From: Turnera subulata
Lineage: Eukaryota > Streptophyta > Magnoliopsida > Malpighiales > Passifloraceae
Direction: 5' to 3'
NCBI GenBank assembly: GCA_028386065.3
Contig: JAKUCV010006865.1
Location: 16,319 to 80,318, forward strand
Length of the DNA stretch: 64,000 nucleotides
Shown: positions 33,257 to 46,870 of the stretch, in pieces
How the letters are laid out: each line of letters starts with the position of its first letter
Position numbering within the stretch: the stretch's first letter is position 1
Notes under the pieces: model-generated
What the model was told of the DNA's origin: nothing
The model's database searches: none
The model's input: the letters and a program-made list of their open reading frames with translations, nothing else
Translations under genes and position numbers: made by a program

Positions 33257-36200
33257 CAAGTCCCACCTTGATCATTGCAGTGGAGTCAAGGACATGGAGA
33301 TGGTGGGGGTTTAGGTGCTTACCAACAAACAGTAAAGGAATACTTGATTTGTGGATCTTCTTAGATAGTAGATACCATTTTTTTCTTTTCTTTTTGTTTC
33401 TCCCCTTGTCCCTACTGGCTGCAATTTTAGGCTTTTGCTTTTTGTCATCTCCCGTGGAAGCATTTTCTCCACTACGTTTAACCTTTTATCGTCGTTTTGA
33501 TTTTTTTTTTTTCTCTCTCCCTTTTGAGAATTCTACTTACAACTTGCCTATCCACTTTTTTTTCACAGAATTCTAATCACAACTTGTTGTTTTTAATGAT
33601 ATTTTTGCTATTGGTTTCTACTTTCTGTAAACTTTTTTCTCCCAAACTTTCTATAAACCTTTTTTTTGTTGCTATATCCTTCTAGAAAACAAATTTTATG
33701 GAACAAACAAATCCTATATTGTTCAATCAAAAAAAAAAATCCTATATTGGGCCATCTAGGCTCACAAATTCAGAAACCAAACTGACACGAGCTGGCTCGT
33801 TGGCCCAAAGCGGCACTAGGCCATGTTTTTATTGGGCTTAAATCCTAGTTCAGACCCATGAACTTCTGCAGTTTGAACAAAAATGGAGAACAGGCTGGGC
33901 CATGCTTAATTAGGCTTAGGTTCGAAGTTCATGCCTTCTTTTAGAGTCAGTAAATTATTTATTTTTTCCTTTTTTTTCCAAGAGAATTATTTTTTTCTTT
34001 TACATCAGAATTTTAAAAATTATCCAGAGCCTCAATCCCAAATCACTCTTAATCCTACCCACTTCTGGGCCCAAGAGAATCATATATTGTTTGTTACACT
34101 ACTCATTTTGAGTACTGTTTTAAATTTAATATGTAAAAACTAAACCCATTATAATGGTATGATGAGGACTTTGTAGAGTTTGACATGACACCCTCTAGGT
34201 TTTGACTTGCTTCCTGGCCTTCCAGCAATCCTCCCATCCAATCCAAATCCATTATCCTTAAGAAAGACTATGGATGACAGTGATTGATTAACAATTTGAG
34301 GACTGGAATTTATTAACAACATCACTGGTCTCGTGTACTTATCATTGTTGCAGATAGTTCAACTCCTTTCAACTCATCAAGACTCGGATGGGTCAACAAC
34401 ATAGCTATAAAAGAAAAACTAGGATCCATTATCGATAGTGTTCATGAATTATGATCTCAATCCAACTTGATATTAATGCAGAATGGGAAGTGTTGTCTCT
34501 GTTTGTTGCACTGTTCTTTTTTTTTTTTTAATTTGAAATACTTGTCGTTCTCTCTGTTTTGGCCCCTGTGTGTTAGATTTAACTATGCACTACTGTCCAG
34601 TTCTTCAGATCCATGCCCTGCTATTTTGTAATTGTACCAAATCCCTGTCCAGAAAACAACCGGACACTATACTGCAATATGCCTCAAGATGTCCTCAAGA
34701 AAAAATAAAAACAAAGCATATAATATTAATCACTATGTCAGCTCAAACTAAGCACTTTTCTTTAATTAAATCTGCTTTCATAGTCAGCATTTGCCACATG
34801 TTAACTTAGTAGCAAAACTCATGTGCTTCATCGAGATTTACTAGGTTTGAATCTGTCATTACCACTGGAGTAGTAAGGAAAATCATGTGCTTCATCGAAG
34901 TCTACTAGTATAGTAAGTTTAAATCTGTCATTACCACCAAAATTAAGCCAAATTAAACTTGTCATTAATGATGAAGACATCTAAAGGCAGAAATTTCACA
35001 ACCAGCCAACTCCCACGTGTATCCTTCAACTTAGTGTTCAAAAACTTACTTGTCTGTCACTGTTCGAAATGGAGTTACACGTGTCGATGATTGGATCATC
35101 TTAAACCATAAGGCTTCAATTAATTAAGGCATCTCCCAGTCCCATGATTCTTTTCTTTCTTTTTTTTTTTGGTCGGCATCTCCCATGATGAGTTCTTTTT
35201 TTTATCGGTGCATCTCCCATGACCATGAGTTCAACGTTTGTTGTTTGGCCGACCTGATGGGCTGATCATGAAATCTCACTTATTCCAAGTTAATATGAAG
35301 TACCAATTAATTAACATCCTTTTTTTCACAAAATATTGAAGTCACATGTTTTGGTATGTAGAGGGTGTAATTCTAACCTAAACTAGTTTGGTGGAGCACC
35401 GGTCTTATCGAATAGGCCAAATTCCTCTTTAAAGTCAGTGAAATGGTTAATTAGTAGAAGCTATATATACGTCTCATTCTCATAGAAGTGCTATTAATTA
35501 CCGTAGACTTTGTATGCAGGTCTTGCCCTCCTTTTCTTCTTGATGTAATGTCATAGTATCCATGCATGCAACAGATTCAATTGAGAGATTGAGAGTTTTA
35601 TAAAAGCTCTTGCCAAACAGAACCAAGCTCTCATTCTTAATTTGGAAGATAGTTTTTTTAGGTACTAATTTGGAAGATAGTGTTCTAGGTGCAACGTACA
35701 TTCTAGGTACAACGTAAAGCCAAACGTATGAGAATGAGAGGTAATTAATTAAACGTATGGAATCAATTAAACCTATTCTGGTGTTTTGTTCCATCTTGTC
35801 TTAAGAAAGGCCAAACGTAAAGCCTAGGCGGAACACAGCACAACAAAGGCCAAGTGCCCCCAAGAAGCTTGACAGCAACTAGCACCAACTCAAAATTAGC
35901 CAGAGAGACACCAGCCTTTTTTCTGCAGAAGAAAAAGATTTAAACAAGAAGCCAAATCCTTATTAGTGATCCTTATATGCATAAAGACTAGACTATCATA
36001 ACTCGAGTCTCGCAATGCTAAACTTGCTTAGTTTTTTTTTTTTTCCTTTTTTTTCCCCTTCTGATGCCCTAGCAAATGCTAAACTTGTTGGTAATGGTGC
36101 CCCTAGATTTGGTAGACATGTTATAATGAATATGTGTCTCTTGGTCTCTTAATTAGGCCTTCCATAATTAGTGATTCTGCACTCATGTTTCATTGTTTAT

Positions 36201-38853
36201 GTGTCGTTTCTGCAAATTATATGGAACCAATTAATCGCCACTGGAATGGAACTCACCTAACAATAATAAGAATTTTCAACCTTTTTAATTTGTTTGGTGT
36301 ATTATATATGAAGATCTTTCAACTTCTTCTAGAGTAGAGGGGCCTCCATGATTTGATGTATCACCTACAGAGTACAGCGTACGTGTAGAGGACCATATAA
36401 GTACCGGCATTTTTCTATCCTATTCCTACCACTCAGCTTTAGGGCCTAGAGAAATAAATGCAGCCCAATTTGTACCACGGACGGACAACCGTACTAACTC
36501 CAGCTCAATTCAATTGTTTTTAATGTTTCAAATTGCGAAATCCCACATTAAAAAGCTACCCCATTCATTCATGTTCTTAATTATTTACTGAAGTTAAATG
36601 TTTGGGCATTAGGATAAAGAAAAGTATTTAATAATCTTAATTGTAAGAATTTTTTTTATATTGTATAAGTAATTAAATTATCCGTAATGTTTTTTCTTAT
36701 AAGTTATCAAAATTTATTAAATGAAAGGGAGGAATACAGACAGGATTACAACCATGAATAAAGCCCTAGGAAAATAACAATCTCGTACTCCCATACATGC
36801 AGAAAGGGATAAAGAGGAGAAAGAAACTAGCGATAATTTTTTAACTCATTACATTGGAGAGTATGGCGAATAAGAAAAGAAAACCATCAACGTGGAAAAC
36901 ATTATCCTTAATGTTAGTTATCGGGTTTGGTAGGATAGGAATAGGAATAAACATGGAAAAGAATTATTGAAAAATATATAATTGGATGTTCTTTGGATGT
37001 GGAAAAGCCTTATTTATTTGAGCATTAAACAATAATTTTAAAATGTCTATTAATATTGGAGGGAGAGTATGAATGTTGGTTTTGAGCAAAGAAGATAAAA
37101 GTTCACGGTAAACTTTTTCTTTTCTTCTTTGATGATCATTGGGAAAAGGAGGCAGACTGGGGGAATTTGGCAATTGAAGATATCCAAGTTGGTGCCTGAT
37201 TGGCTTAGTGGGGGAGAATTTGGCTAGAGGGCCTTCACTTCATCCTCTTTTGAATATAGTATAGCATAAAAAGGAATTTTCCCCGATTTGAGGATATGAA
37301 GAAACCGCAACGCTTTCCTCCACAAGTATTGTGTCCCTCTCATAAAATGCCAAGAATAAGAACAAAATCTGGTTGATTTGAGATATCTAAATTCCACTTG
37401 AAAATAGTATGAACCTCACTTTTTTAGTGTTGAACAAGAAAAAAGCTTTATGGATTTGTTTGGTGACAAGAATCTTGGATATATGCCTATTTTTTTATAT
37501 ATAAGAAAAATCTTGTATATATTCTGGAGGGTAAAAGTGCAATAACCACTGGAATTTTACGCATACTGTATAAAGCTAGCAATAAGTATTTCGTAGATCA
37601 GGCAAATATCTTTTCTTGTGGGTCTTGTTTGCACAGTTGTATCAAATAAATAAAGTAAAATTTATTCCTAATCTCAAAGTATGAGCAAACCTTGGCTTGA
37701 AAGCACATATATATTAGTCTGGCAAAAATTTTTAACAAAAAAAAAAGCGAATTGCACAAAATTCCATTTCTAGCATATTCTGATAAAAGAGGCCACTGAA
37801 TTTTATGGCGGGTGAATAAAGAATCGTCATGACAGGAATGCAAAGGGACATGCGAACTTTTTGAAGGACTCAATTTCTCCAAGAATTTTGAAACTAGCAA
37901 TGTATAAGGGATACCTTATACAATCGTAACGCTGAAGGTACCAACAACAGAAAACATCATATTTTTTTTTGTACAAATAACTAAGGTTATAGACCATATG
38001 ATATAATAATTACCTTATATAATGACAATAATAGAAGCACATTATACTCTAGAAATTGTAGAGTCCAACAATAAAATAATGCACTCATTGTAGTTTAATG
38101 AGAATCCGATTGTGCTAACATCTAGGGGATAGAGCAGATGGATATAACTGGAGTGAGGCCAGCAGGATTTATACATAATTGAGAACACAAGGAAGAAAAA
38201 TTAACTGTTTCGACAGAAGAAGGAAAGAAAAGAAGGAAAAACTTTTAAACAATTAGGAAAGTTTCATAAGATTTTCATGATGCAAGATATCAACTTGCCA
38301 CAATTTTGTATAAAAGCCAGGTAAATAAAGTGATGCTGGAATTTGGCTGGTCCAGCTGTTACAGGAAGGGGAAACTGGAAAGGGAGAGCCAAAGAAGAGA
38401 CTTTTGGTTTTAGTTAAAGACTTAAAAAGGCTCTCGTGAAGAGATGGAGAAAGAAAGGAGAGGAGGGTAGGAAACACTGGAGTGAGTGAAAAAGATAGGG
38501 TCTTTTGTCAGGTTCTGTCTTAGGTGGGGTTATTAAAGAAAGGGAAAAGAATTAATCTTGTGAAAGTCTTTTGCCTCGTTGTTTATGAGTAGTTGGCAAT
38601 TTAACCTTGTTTGTCCTTTTGATGGACAGAACGAGGTAGCGAGGCTTCTTCTTCATATTTTTCTTTTTCTCCTCTCCTCTCTTCTTTCTTTGTCTTTTTT
38701 TTTTTTTAAGGAAATATTAAATTCTGTGGCAAACTTTTTTTTCCCTCTATTTATGTTGTGCAAGCCACCTATTTGGTTTCCCCTCTCTCTTTACACTTCT
38801 CTTATCTATATACAATAGAATTATTGTAGCTAAGCCACAGATAGAACTAAGGT
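33257..38853. other. Intergenic, 5.6 kb, no gene supported
   Basis: AT-rich with many poly-T and poly-A runs. An imperfect tandem duplication of about 68 bp lies at 34812-34947, sharing TCATGTGCTTCATCGA and AATCTGTCATTACCAC. None of the short frames is recognisable. The last few hundred bases, with CT-rich stretches and CTATATACAATAG at about 38807, probably belong to the WNK promoter and leader. Confidence 0.45.
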
Positions 38854-41800
38854 ATGAATGGTTCTGCAAGCCTTGCATTAGATTACTCGGAATTTGTTGA
38901 AATTGATCCTACTGGCAGATACGGAAGGGTACATTATGTTCCTCCTTTTGTTGGGTTTACTTTGGTGTTCGTTACCTAAAGGAAACAATGTGTTTTTAAC
39001 TTATATTTTGTTTATTTCTGCAGTACAATGAAATTCTTGGGAAAGGAGCTTCGAAGACTGTGTATGTGCTCTTTTCTCCATGACTTTTGTGCAATACTCG
39101 ATTACCCTTTTGCTGTTTGTTCCAGAATTTTTTACCTTTAATGGGTAGTTTTCCATTTAAGTGTTCTGTTTTGCTGAATGTGGTGTGAAATGGATTTTGC
39201 AGTTATAAGGCATTTGATGAGTATGATGGAATTGAGGTGGCATGGAATCAGGTGAAGCTTTGTGATTTCCTGCNTATGTTCCTCCTTTTGTTGGGTTTAC
39301 TTTGGTGTTCGTTACCTAAAGGAAACAATGTGTTTTTAACTTATATTTTGTTTATTTCTGCAGTACAATGAAATTCTTGGGAAAGGAGCTTCGAAGACTG
39401 TGTATGTGCTCTTTTCTCCATGACTTTTGTGCAATACTCGATTACCCTTTTGCTGTTTGTTCCAGAATTTTTTTACCTTTAATGGGTAGTTTTCCATTTA
39501 AGTGTTCTGTTTTGCTGAATGTGGTGTGAAATGGATTTTGCAGTTATAAGGCATTTGATGAGTATGATGGAATTGAGGTGGCATGGAATCAGGTGAAGCT
39601 TTGTGATTTCCTGCAGAGCCCTGAAGATCTTGAGAGGCTCTATCGTGAAATTCACCTGCTCAAGACCTTAAACCATGAGAACATCATGAAGTTCTACACT
39701 TCCTGGGTTGATATTGACAACCGGAATATCAATTTTGTCACTGAAATGTTCACCTCCGGGACTCTCAGACAGTAAGAACTTACACCAGTTTTAAAGACCC
39801 ATCTTTCAATTCTGTTCCTGTGCTTTTCTGGTCCAGCATGTTGATGTCTTGAATGTTGTTTTTTCACATCCGTTATTCTTTGTAAAGGTATAGGCTAAAA
39901 CACAGAAGAGTAAATATTAGAGCTGTGAAGCATTGGTGCAGACAAATATTGAAGGGGCTTCACTATCTACACAGTCATGACCCTCCTATAATCCACAGAG
40001 ATCTCAAGTGTGACAATATTTTTGTGAACGGAAACCAAGGAGAAGTGAAGATTGGTGATCTAGGTCTTGCTGCAATCCTTAAGAAGTCTCATGCTGTTCG
40101 TTGTGTTGGTAAGTTAAAGCTCAGACTTGAACTATTTCTCTCTAATCTGATCAAAGAAGAAAACTGATTTGTCAGTACTGTTTGTGGCTTTACATTTTCT
40201 GGGTCACCATGTACAACATCTTCAGTTCTCATTTTGAAATTCTTTCTACATCCTTGTCTTTGTTTGGATTTGTTGGTTTAATGAGTTATAAAGCATAGAC
40301 AGCTTTAAGCAATGAAGTTATTTATTCTTGAAATGGTTGCCTTTTCTTTTCTTCAGGGACGCCAGAGTTCATGGCTCCAGAAGTGTATGAAGAAGAATAC
40401 AATGAATTAGTTGACATATACTCTTTTGGAATGTGTGTCCTAGAGATGGTCACCTTTGATTATCCATACAGCGAGTGTACCCACCCAGCGCAAATTTACA
40501 AGAAAGTTATCACTGTAAGAACTATAAAGTTTGTTTCTTTACTTTGAGTTCTGTTTTTGTGATTACGACCAGAGAGCACAATTACAATTGTCCTTTTGTT
40601 TTCATGTAGGGGAAAAGGCCAGATGCTCTATACAAAGTAAATGATCCTGAGGTACGAGAATTTGTTGAGAAATGTTTAGCTACTGTGTCCACCAGGCTTT
40701 CAGCCAGAGAGCTTTTGATGGACCCTTTCCTACAAATCGATGATTATGGTTATGATTTAAGTGAACTGAAAGAAGTAGGCTGGGAAGTAAGCAGACCACT
40801 ATATGAAATGCATCACAGTGATAACTCTTTTATCAATGGCTACACCAATTATCCTGGTTATGATTCCGTGAGTAGGCTAGAACACCTTCCAGTGGAGTTT
40901 GAGACAACTGAAATTGATCTCTTCATTTGTCAAGAGGATGAACACTTGGATAATTTTGACATTGCAATCAAAGGGAGGAGGAGAGAAGATGATGGCATCT
41001 TCTTGAGGCTGAGAATTGCAGATAAAGAAGGTATGCAAAGTTAGATTTGTGTCTAAGCATAAATCTTGTTTGAATAATTGTCATATGAAATCACACAAAG
41101 AACTTTGCTTCTCTATGCAGGCCGCATTCGCAACATCTACTTCCCCTTTGACATTGAGACTGACACTGCACTGAGTGTTGCTACTGAAATGATTGCTGAG
41201 CTTGATATCACTGACCAAGATGTGTTGAAGATAGCAGACATGATTGATGGTGAAATTGCAACGTTGGTACCAGAGTGGAAGAAGGGGGTTGGCGTAGAGG
41301 ATAGTCATGACGGTCTACATTCAAGTTTATGCCATAGTTGTGCAGCACGTGGTAATCTAATGGATTATGTATCATCAAACAATCCACCTACTAAGAAGCT
41401 TCAAGTCCTGGAGTGTTCTAACCACGGATGTGCTGCTGTCCGAGGCCGTTTTGAGGAGATAACTTACCAAGTTGAAGGGCCAGAGCAATGCACTGATGGT
41501 GATGGCACACCTGTGGAATCGAACAAATGCCAATCTAATGGCATCAAATATACTGATATCTGGGCTCAGCGGGATGGGCCCGAAGCGTGTTCACCTAGGT
41601 CAAAAGATATTCTCTGCGATGAAGTGCATGGTGTGATGGAGCAATTAGTCTTTGAGAATGACGAGAAAATCATAACCATGGACAGTCTCAGTGAAGTCAA
41701 TACAAAAAGCTCTGTCTCAGACTCTCCAGCAGCTAGTGATCACTGGGATACTTATGAGAATCAAATCAGGCGAGAAATGAGATGGCTCAAAGCCAAGTAC

Positions 41801-42178
41801 CAGATTCAATTAAGGGAGCTCAAAGACAAACAAATGGGAGTGAATCCAAAATCCCCATCACCTAATTCAGATAATATACGCCTCGACAAAGAAAATGAGG
41901 TTCGCTTGCCATTGGGATTGCCCAAAGCAAAGAGAGAGCATAATCCACTTGTCCTGAAATCTCAGTCCTCTGGGAAGCTTTGTAGTCTACATTTCACAAG
42001 AGATGTTGGGAGCAGATGTGCCAATGCAGCAAACAGCAATGACTCCAATTGTGAGGGGGCCAACAGTGATTACAGCAAAGAGCAAATGCTTACTGCTAAG
42101 AGTTACTATACAGGAGCTTTGCTTCCACAATCCCTCCATAGGGCCACTTCCCTTCCGGTTGATGCTGTGGATGTCTGA
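38854..42178 (+). CDS. WNK: WNK (with-no-lysine) serine/threonine protein kinase
   Basis: Seven exons: 38854-38928, 39364-39401, 39544-39771, 39888-40108, 40357-40514, 40610-41030 and 41121-42178, giving 732 aa. Exon 2 and the start of exon 3 also occur as an artefactual copy at 39024-39061 and 39203-39273, skipped here. The WNK hallmark is present: subdomain II reads EVAWNQVKL with no catalytic Lys, while the glycine-rich loop GKGASKTVY (31-39) supplies Lys36. Other kinase motifs are HRDLK (Asp152), DLG in place of DFG (Asp171) and GTPEFMAPE (188-196). An OSR1-C-like domain follows ([20 protein letters not shown] and onward, about 355-425). Then come [11 protein letters not shown] and a coiled coil ([20 protein letters not shown]). 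Plant WNKs act in flowering, stress and ion signalling. The sequence looks closest to the WNK4/WNK9-like group, but I cannot fix the member. Confidence 0.93.
38935..39614. other. Probable assembly duplication around a single N inside the WNK gene
   Basis: 38935-39273 is repeated at 39275-39614, identical except for one extra T in a T run (period 340 bp). The two copies are separated by the only N in the window, at 39274. The first copy stops abruptly inside exon 3. This is what unmerged overlapping contig ends look like, not a biological exon duplication. Confidence 0.9.
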
Positions 42179-44162
42179 CAGCTGCATACTACATTTCTAC
42201 TGATGTCACCATAGGCTGCTTCTCTTTACATACAAGAGGCGATAAATTCTAGCTGTACAGGCAGAGGTACTTTTAACAGATTTTAGGCAATCTTTTCACC
42301 TGGGTAAATATTGGGTTTACATTACCAACCAAAGTTGAAGTAAAAATAGTTTCCTGGAATCTTTTTTTCCGGCATCCTATGACATCCTTCCATGAAAGAA
42401 TTATCCCACAATACGGTGGTCTAGGATTATTACATTTGCAAATACCTGTCATATCTCTTTATGTCACTGGCGGTTGGCCAGCCGAAAGCAGTTGCAGCAT
42501 TTATGCCGTCTTGCACATGCCATGGACCAATTTTCTCCTGGTTGAGTCGGAGTTGACGCACGCACACAATTTGTACAATTGACTCAATTCCTCCTCACGT
42601 TTTGATCTTACATCATACTCACACTCGAGTGATCTCGAATGTCAATGCTTGACAACCATAGTGAAATGAAGGGGAAACAACAGGAAAAAAAGAGACCAGC
42701 ACATTGATTAGTTCATACTCTGAATACAGTGTACACCATAGTTCTCTAACTTCCTCAGCATCTTTTGGCTATTTCCTTGTGCTTTATTCTTGGAAGTGAA
42801 ACTGATGGGGTAACTTTTTATACCTTTTTCTTAAGCAAATTCAAGCAGATAAGTTCCATGGCCCATGCAAATTTGATTTGGTGCAATTGACTCAGGTCAC
42901 ATCTCAACTATATATCAAAAAAACATAATTGCCGTGCCGTTACCGTATGATTAACTGCTCGCCCAAGTTGCCAACTTGAGCAACAAAAATACATGGCTGA
43001 TGAGAGACATGGTACCATATCAATTTAAGGGGCATATGCGCCTGCAATTCTGGCATAAGCTGCGTGGGGTATATAACAACATGGTTTATTTCTTCTTACG
43101 TAGCCAACCCAACATCAGAAATCTATTAATAATGACAATGTCCACGCAAGTTGAAAGAATATAGGGCTGATAATGCAGCCAAAGCCAGAGTTAACCTGTA
43201 ATAGAGAACCACTGTTGATGCCACAGATGGAAAGGAGAGGATGAGACTGAATTTGGGATGAGAGGTTCTTGGCTTCTTGCGCATAAGCTTGTTCTTGTCG
43301 CAATCATTCATTGTATTTTTAACAAATTAGTGTCTGATTGTGAGAACAAAGCAAATCACGTTTGATCATCAAGTACATATGATACCTGCCTCAAGAGACT
43401 TGAAAATATGAAAGTCCAGAAAAAAGTTACCTTACACGTAGATACATACAGATTCCTCCATCACTGATTACTTTTGTAAGTGTCCGTGCTAGCCAACCTT
43501 CCCCATGTTCAATCCAGCATCAAAAGCAAAGTGAAAAGTTGTTGCCTTACATTATCGCTTGGCATAAGCTGCATGTAACATTGCCAAGCTCTTGTCATTA
43601 TCATAGCCCCAATTTCCTCCACTTTATCACTCATGACAATTATGGCTTTGATGGGAAGCTGGCGTGTTTTGATTGTATTATTTTAAGATGTCCATTGTGG
43701 GCTACACCCCTTCACTTTTCTTAAAATAAACTACTAAAGAGTTTGTTCATCCTCTTTTTTATCAATTTTTTAGACTTTCATTTAGAATTATGTTTACGTT
43801 GTAGTATTGCCATTAGATTAATGAGATGAAACAAGGTGTGGTATGGTGGGTTCATAGGAAGCAAATGGAAGGTAGAATCGGGAACTAGATGAAATAAACG
43901 GAGGAAGAAGAAAAAGGTTGGAATATATATCATAGGAAACAATCAAATGCGCCTTTAACCTTAAAATATGGGCACAAGGTCTTGCTTTTTCTCTACTGAT
44001 GTGTTGTTTCTTAATGCCTTTTCTTGGTTTTGTGGCCTTCGCGATCCATCCAATTGGAATCATATACCTTCTTACGTAATGAGTAATGATTATTGATTAG
44101 TCGCGCATATGAACTAGATGACTTAGAAGGGTAGAGGTATAACTTTATCAGACAATGCACAC
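42179..44162. other. Intergenic between WNK gene and MULE
   Basis: WNK 3' UTR followed by AT-rich sequence. No gene or clear repeat seen; the short frames are not recognisable. Confidence 0.5.
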
Positions 44163-44171
44163 AATTCATCC
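44163..44171. repeat. 9-bp target-site duplication, left
   Basis: AATTCATCC, identical to 47067-47075. The copies flank the inverted-repeat element exactly. Nine bases is the Mutator superfamily size. Confidence 0.93.
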
Positions 44172-44452
44172 GGGTTCAATACATTTTACCCCCTGATCTT
44201 TTGGTCAAACTTAACTTACCCCCTAAAGAAAAAAAATCGGAATTTAACCCCTTGAACTTTAATATACTCGGGTTAAGCACCTATAGTTGGACCGATTCCG
44301 TTTGAGTTAACTGAAATAACGGGAGGCCAGATGGACAACACGTGGCAATATCTTGACGGTCTAATAATGTGTTATTTTCTTTTTTTAACAAAAACAAAAC
44401 AAAATGAAACAAAAATTATTTATAAAAAATATATTGAAAAACAAAAAAAAAA

Positions 44453-44767
44453 CTATTTTCTTCCCTTTCCCCCTTCTCTTTTTTTCCTTTTCTGTCGCCT
44501 CTCTCTTCCTCCTTCCCCCTCCACCACGCCGTCCTCTACAAAATCAGAGAACCTAATCAAAGGCTCCTTATCATCGCCACCGACATCCCAGTCTCCGGCA
44601 TTCTCCTCTTCCTCCTCTGTTTCCTCCTCGTACCACTCCCGCTGATCATCCGCTAGATCAGACGCTGCCATAGTCTGGCGACATTGACGACACCATTCAT
44701 CTCCTCTGGGCCCATGCTCCCTGCCTCTATCCTCCATCAATAGTTGCAGGCAACACGACATCGACAC
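44453..44767 (-). pseudogene. Possible captured coding fragment in the MULE
   Basis: A 104-codon minus-strand frame. The internal Met in MEDRGREHGPRGDEW could be a start. It contains ASDLADDQREWYEEETEEEE and DKEPLIRFSDFVED, and is rich in Glu and Arg. The base composition is much more GC-rich than its surroundings, as seen in Pack-MULEs. I do not recognise the parent gene, and it may be chance in a purine-skewed region. Confidence 0.3.
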
Positions 44768-45819
44768 AGCTGCGAGACCCCTCCTTTCCTACCCACAACC
44801 ACAACAGCAATACCAAGGACATCATACCATCGAACCATCATCACCACCATGGCAACCAACAACCCACCAAACCCATGGCCAACACCGGCGTCATATCCCA
44901 AAATCAAAAAAGAATACACAACCGCAAGTCAATTAGCACCAACCCCAAACAATCACAGACAGCAAGACGAAATCGGCAGCAACACTTACCCCGACGGGCG
45001 GCGAGAGTTGCAAAGGAAGGAGAGAGGTCAGGCGGCACTACCTGAGGCGGCGCGATTCTTGGTAACAGCGCCTCGAGACGTTGCTCTCGCGGCTCAGCAG
45101 CGACGGACACAAAGTCCACCAGATGAGAGGAGATTGGGGCTTCTAGGCTCGGCAGTGGCCTATGCTCTGCTCCTCGACGGCGGCGATGTCCAGGGCGTCG
45201 ACTACGGTGTTGTAGAGAGGAGGAGGCACGTGTGAGGAAAGAGGTAGAAGGAGTTTGGGTGGAGGAGGAAGAATTTAGGGAAGAAAAGAGAGAGACGGTG
45301 AGGGTAGATGGAAGAAATTGAGGAAGAGAGGGATGTGCACTTGTGTGGAATCGGAAGGGGAAGAAGGGAAAATAAAGAGGAGAAAGAAAGAAGAAGACAA
45401 GAGGGAATGGGTGGGTGTACTGGCGATTGATGGTGAGGGGGGATAACTGTGGGTTTCAAAAATTGTTATTGTGGTGGTGGTGGTGGTTGTGATGGTTGTG
45501 GATTTTCTAAGGAGGGAGAGGCTAGAGGCTGCTGGTTTGGTTCGATGGTTTTTGTTGTTTTTACTAATTAGAAAATAGTTTTAAATTTCTTTTCACTTTT
45601 TCTAAAAAATAAAAAGTAGAGGGGAGGCGAATAAAATAATAACTATGGCCAAGTTTTTGTTTCCTTTTCTGCTATAAAATTTTCCGGTTTTTTTAAACAA
45701 GTATAATAACAAAAAGATACTTCTTTATTTTTTTCTTTCTCTTTCTTCTCACAAATTAACAAATACCACCACAACTATCCCCACATCACCATCATAATTT
45801 TATATTTATGATTGGATGT

Positions 45820-46870
45820 TAGTAGAAATTTTTTGTTGAGTAAATTTCTTTTTTTGCCTTTTTTTGAAAAAAACAAATTTTTTTGTTGAGTAAATTATTT
45901 TACCTTTTTTAAAAAAAATTGCTAGGTAGAAAAGTTTTTTATTTTTTTGGAAAAAAAGTGATTCTTTTTTTGAATAGAATTTTTTTAACCTTTTTTTTGG
46001 AGAAAAAATAATTTTTGTTGGGTAGAATTATTTTTTGCTTTTTTTTGTAAAAATAATAATTTTGTTGATTAGAACTCTTTTTACCCTTTTTTTGTTAAAA
46101 ATATAATTTTTTTGTTAAATATAATTCTTTTTAATTTTTTTAGAAAAAATAATTTTTGCACTGTACAATTCTTTTCAGCCTTTTTTGTTATTTAAAATTT
46201 TGGTTTGCCTTTTTTTATTAAAAAAATTTGCCATCACCATCAGATGGCTAGAATTTTGCCATTTTTTGTGAAAAAAAAATAATTTTTTGTTGAGTAAAAT
46301 TATTTTTTGCCATTTTTTGTTGAATAAGATTCTTTTTTGCCTTTTTTGGTAAAAAGAATATTTTTTTAAATAGAATATTTTTTTCTTTTTTTGTAAAATA
46401 AAATTTGTTTAGTAAAGTTCCTTTTTGCATTTTTTATATAAAATAAATTATTTTTTTGATTAAAATTAATTTTTTGTGAAAACAATTGTTGAGTAGAATT
46501 TTTTTTGTTTTTTTATATAAAAAAAAAATTGTTGAGTAGAACTCTTTTTTTCCAATTTTTGTTTTTAAAAAAATTATTGAGTAGAATTCGTTTTTGGTTT
46601 TTTTTTTTGTGAGAAAATAATTTTTTGTTAAGTAGAATTCTTTTTTGTATTTAGAGAAAAATTTTTTGTTGAGTAGAACTCCTTTTAGTCTTTTTTTTTT
46701 GTTAAAAAAATATTTTCCTTTTTATAGATTTATTTTTTAGTTTTTAAAAAAAAAAATTGTTGAGGACAATTTTGTTTGGTAAAAAAATATTTTTTAATTG
46801 AATAATAATTTTTTATCATTATTATTTGCCTTTTTTGTAAAACAAATTCAATTTTTTTGCTATCACCATC
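45820..46870. repeat. Degenerate AT-rich tandem array inside the MULE
   Basis: Many diverged units of roughly 50-65 bp, each with TTTTTTGTTGAGTAGAATTC-like sequence followed by TTTTTTGCC and a poly-T/poly-A alternation. ATCACCATCAGATGGCTAGA occurs at about 46234 and again at about 46865 beside the right inverted repeat. Confidence 0.75.

Noticed and set aside
36900..37000. GGATAGGAATAGGAATAAACATGG motif region as a MITE end
   Set aside because: Only one end-like motif was seen, with no inverted partner or target duplication.
38935..39273. Apparent biological duplication of WNK exons 2-3
   Set aside because: Near-perfect identity including introns, abrupt ends and the adjacent N point to an assembly artefact.
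44744..45235. 163-codon plus-strand frame in the MULE
   Set aside because: Pro/Thr/Asn-rich start from CA-rich DNA, no homology recognised, and it overlaps the purine-skewed block resembling the LTR element.
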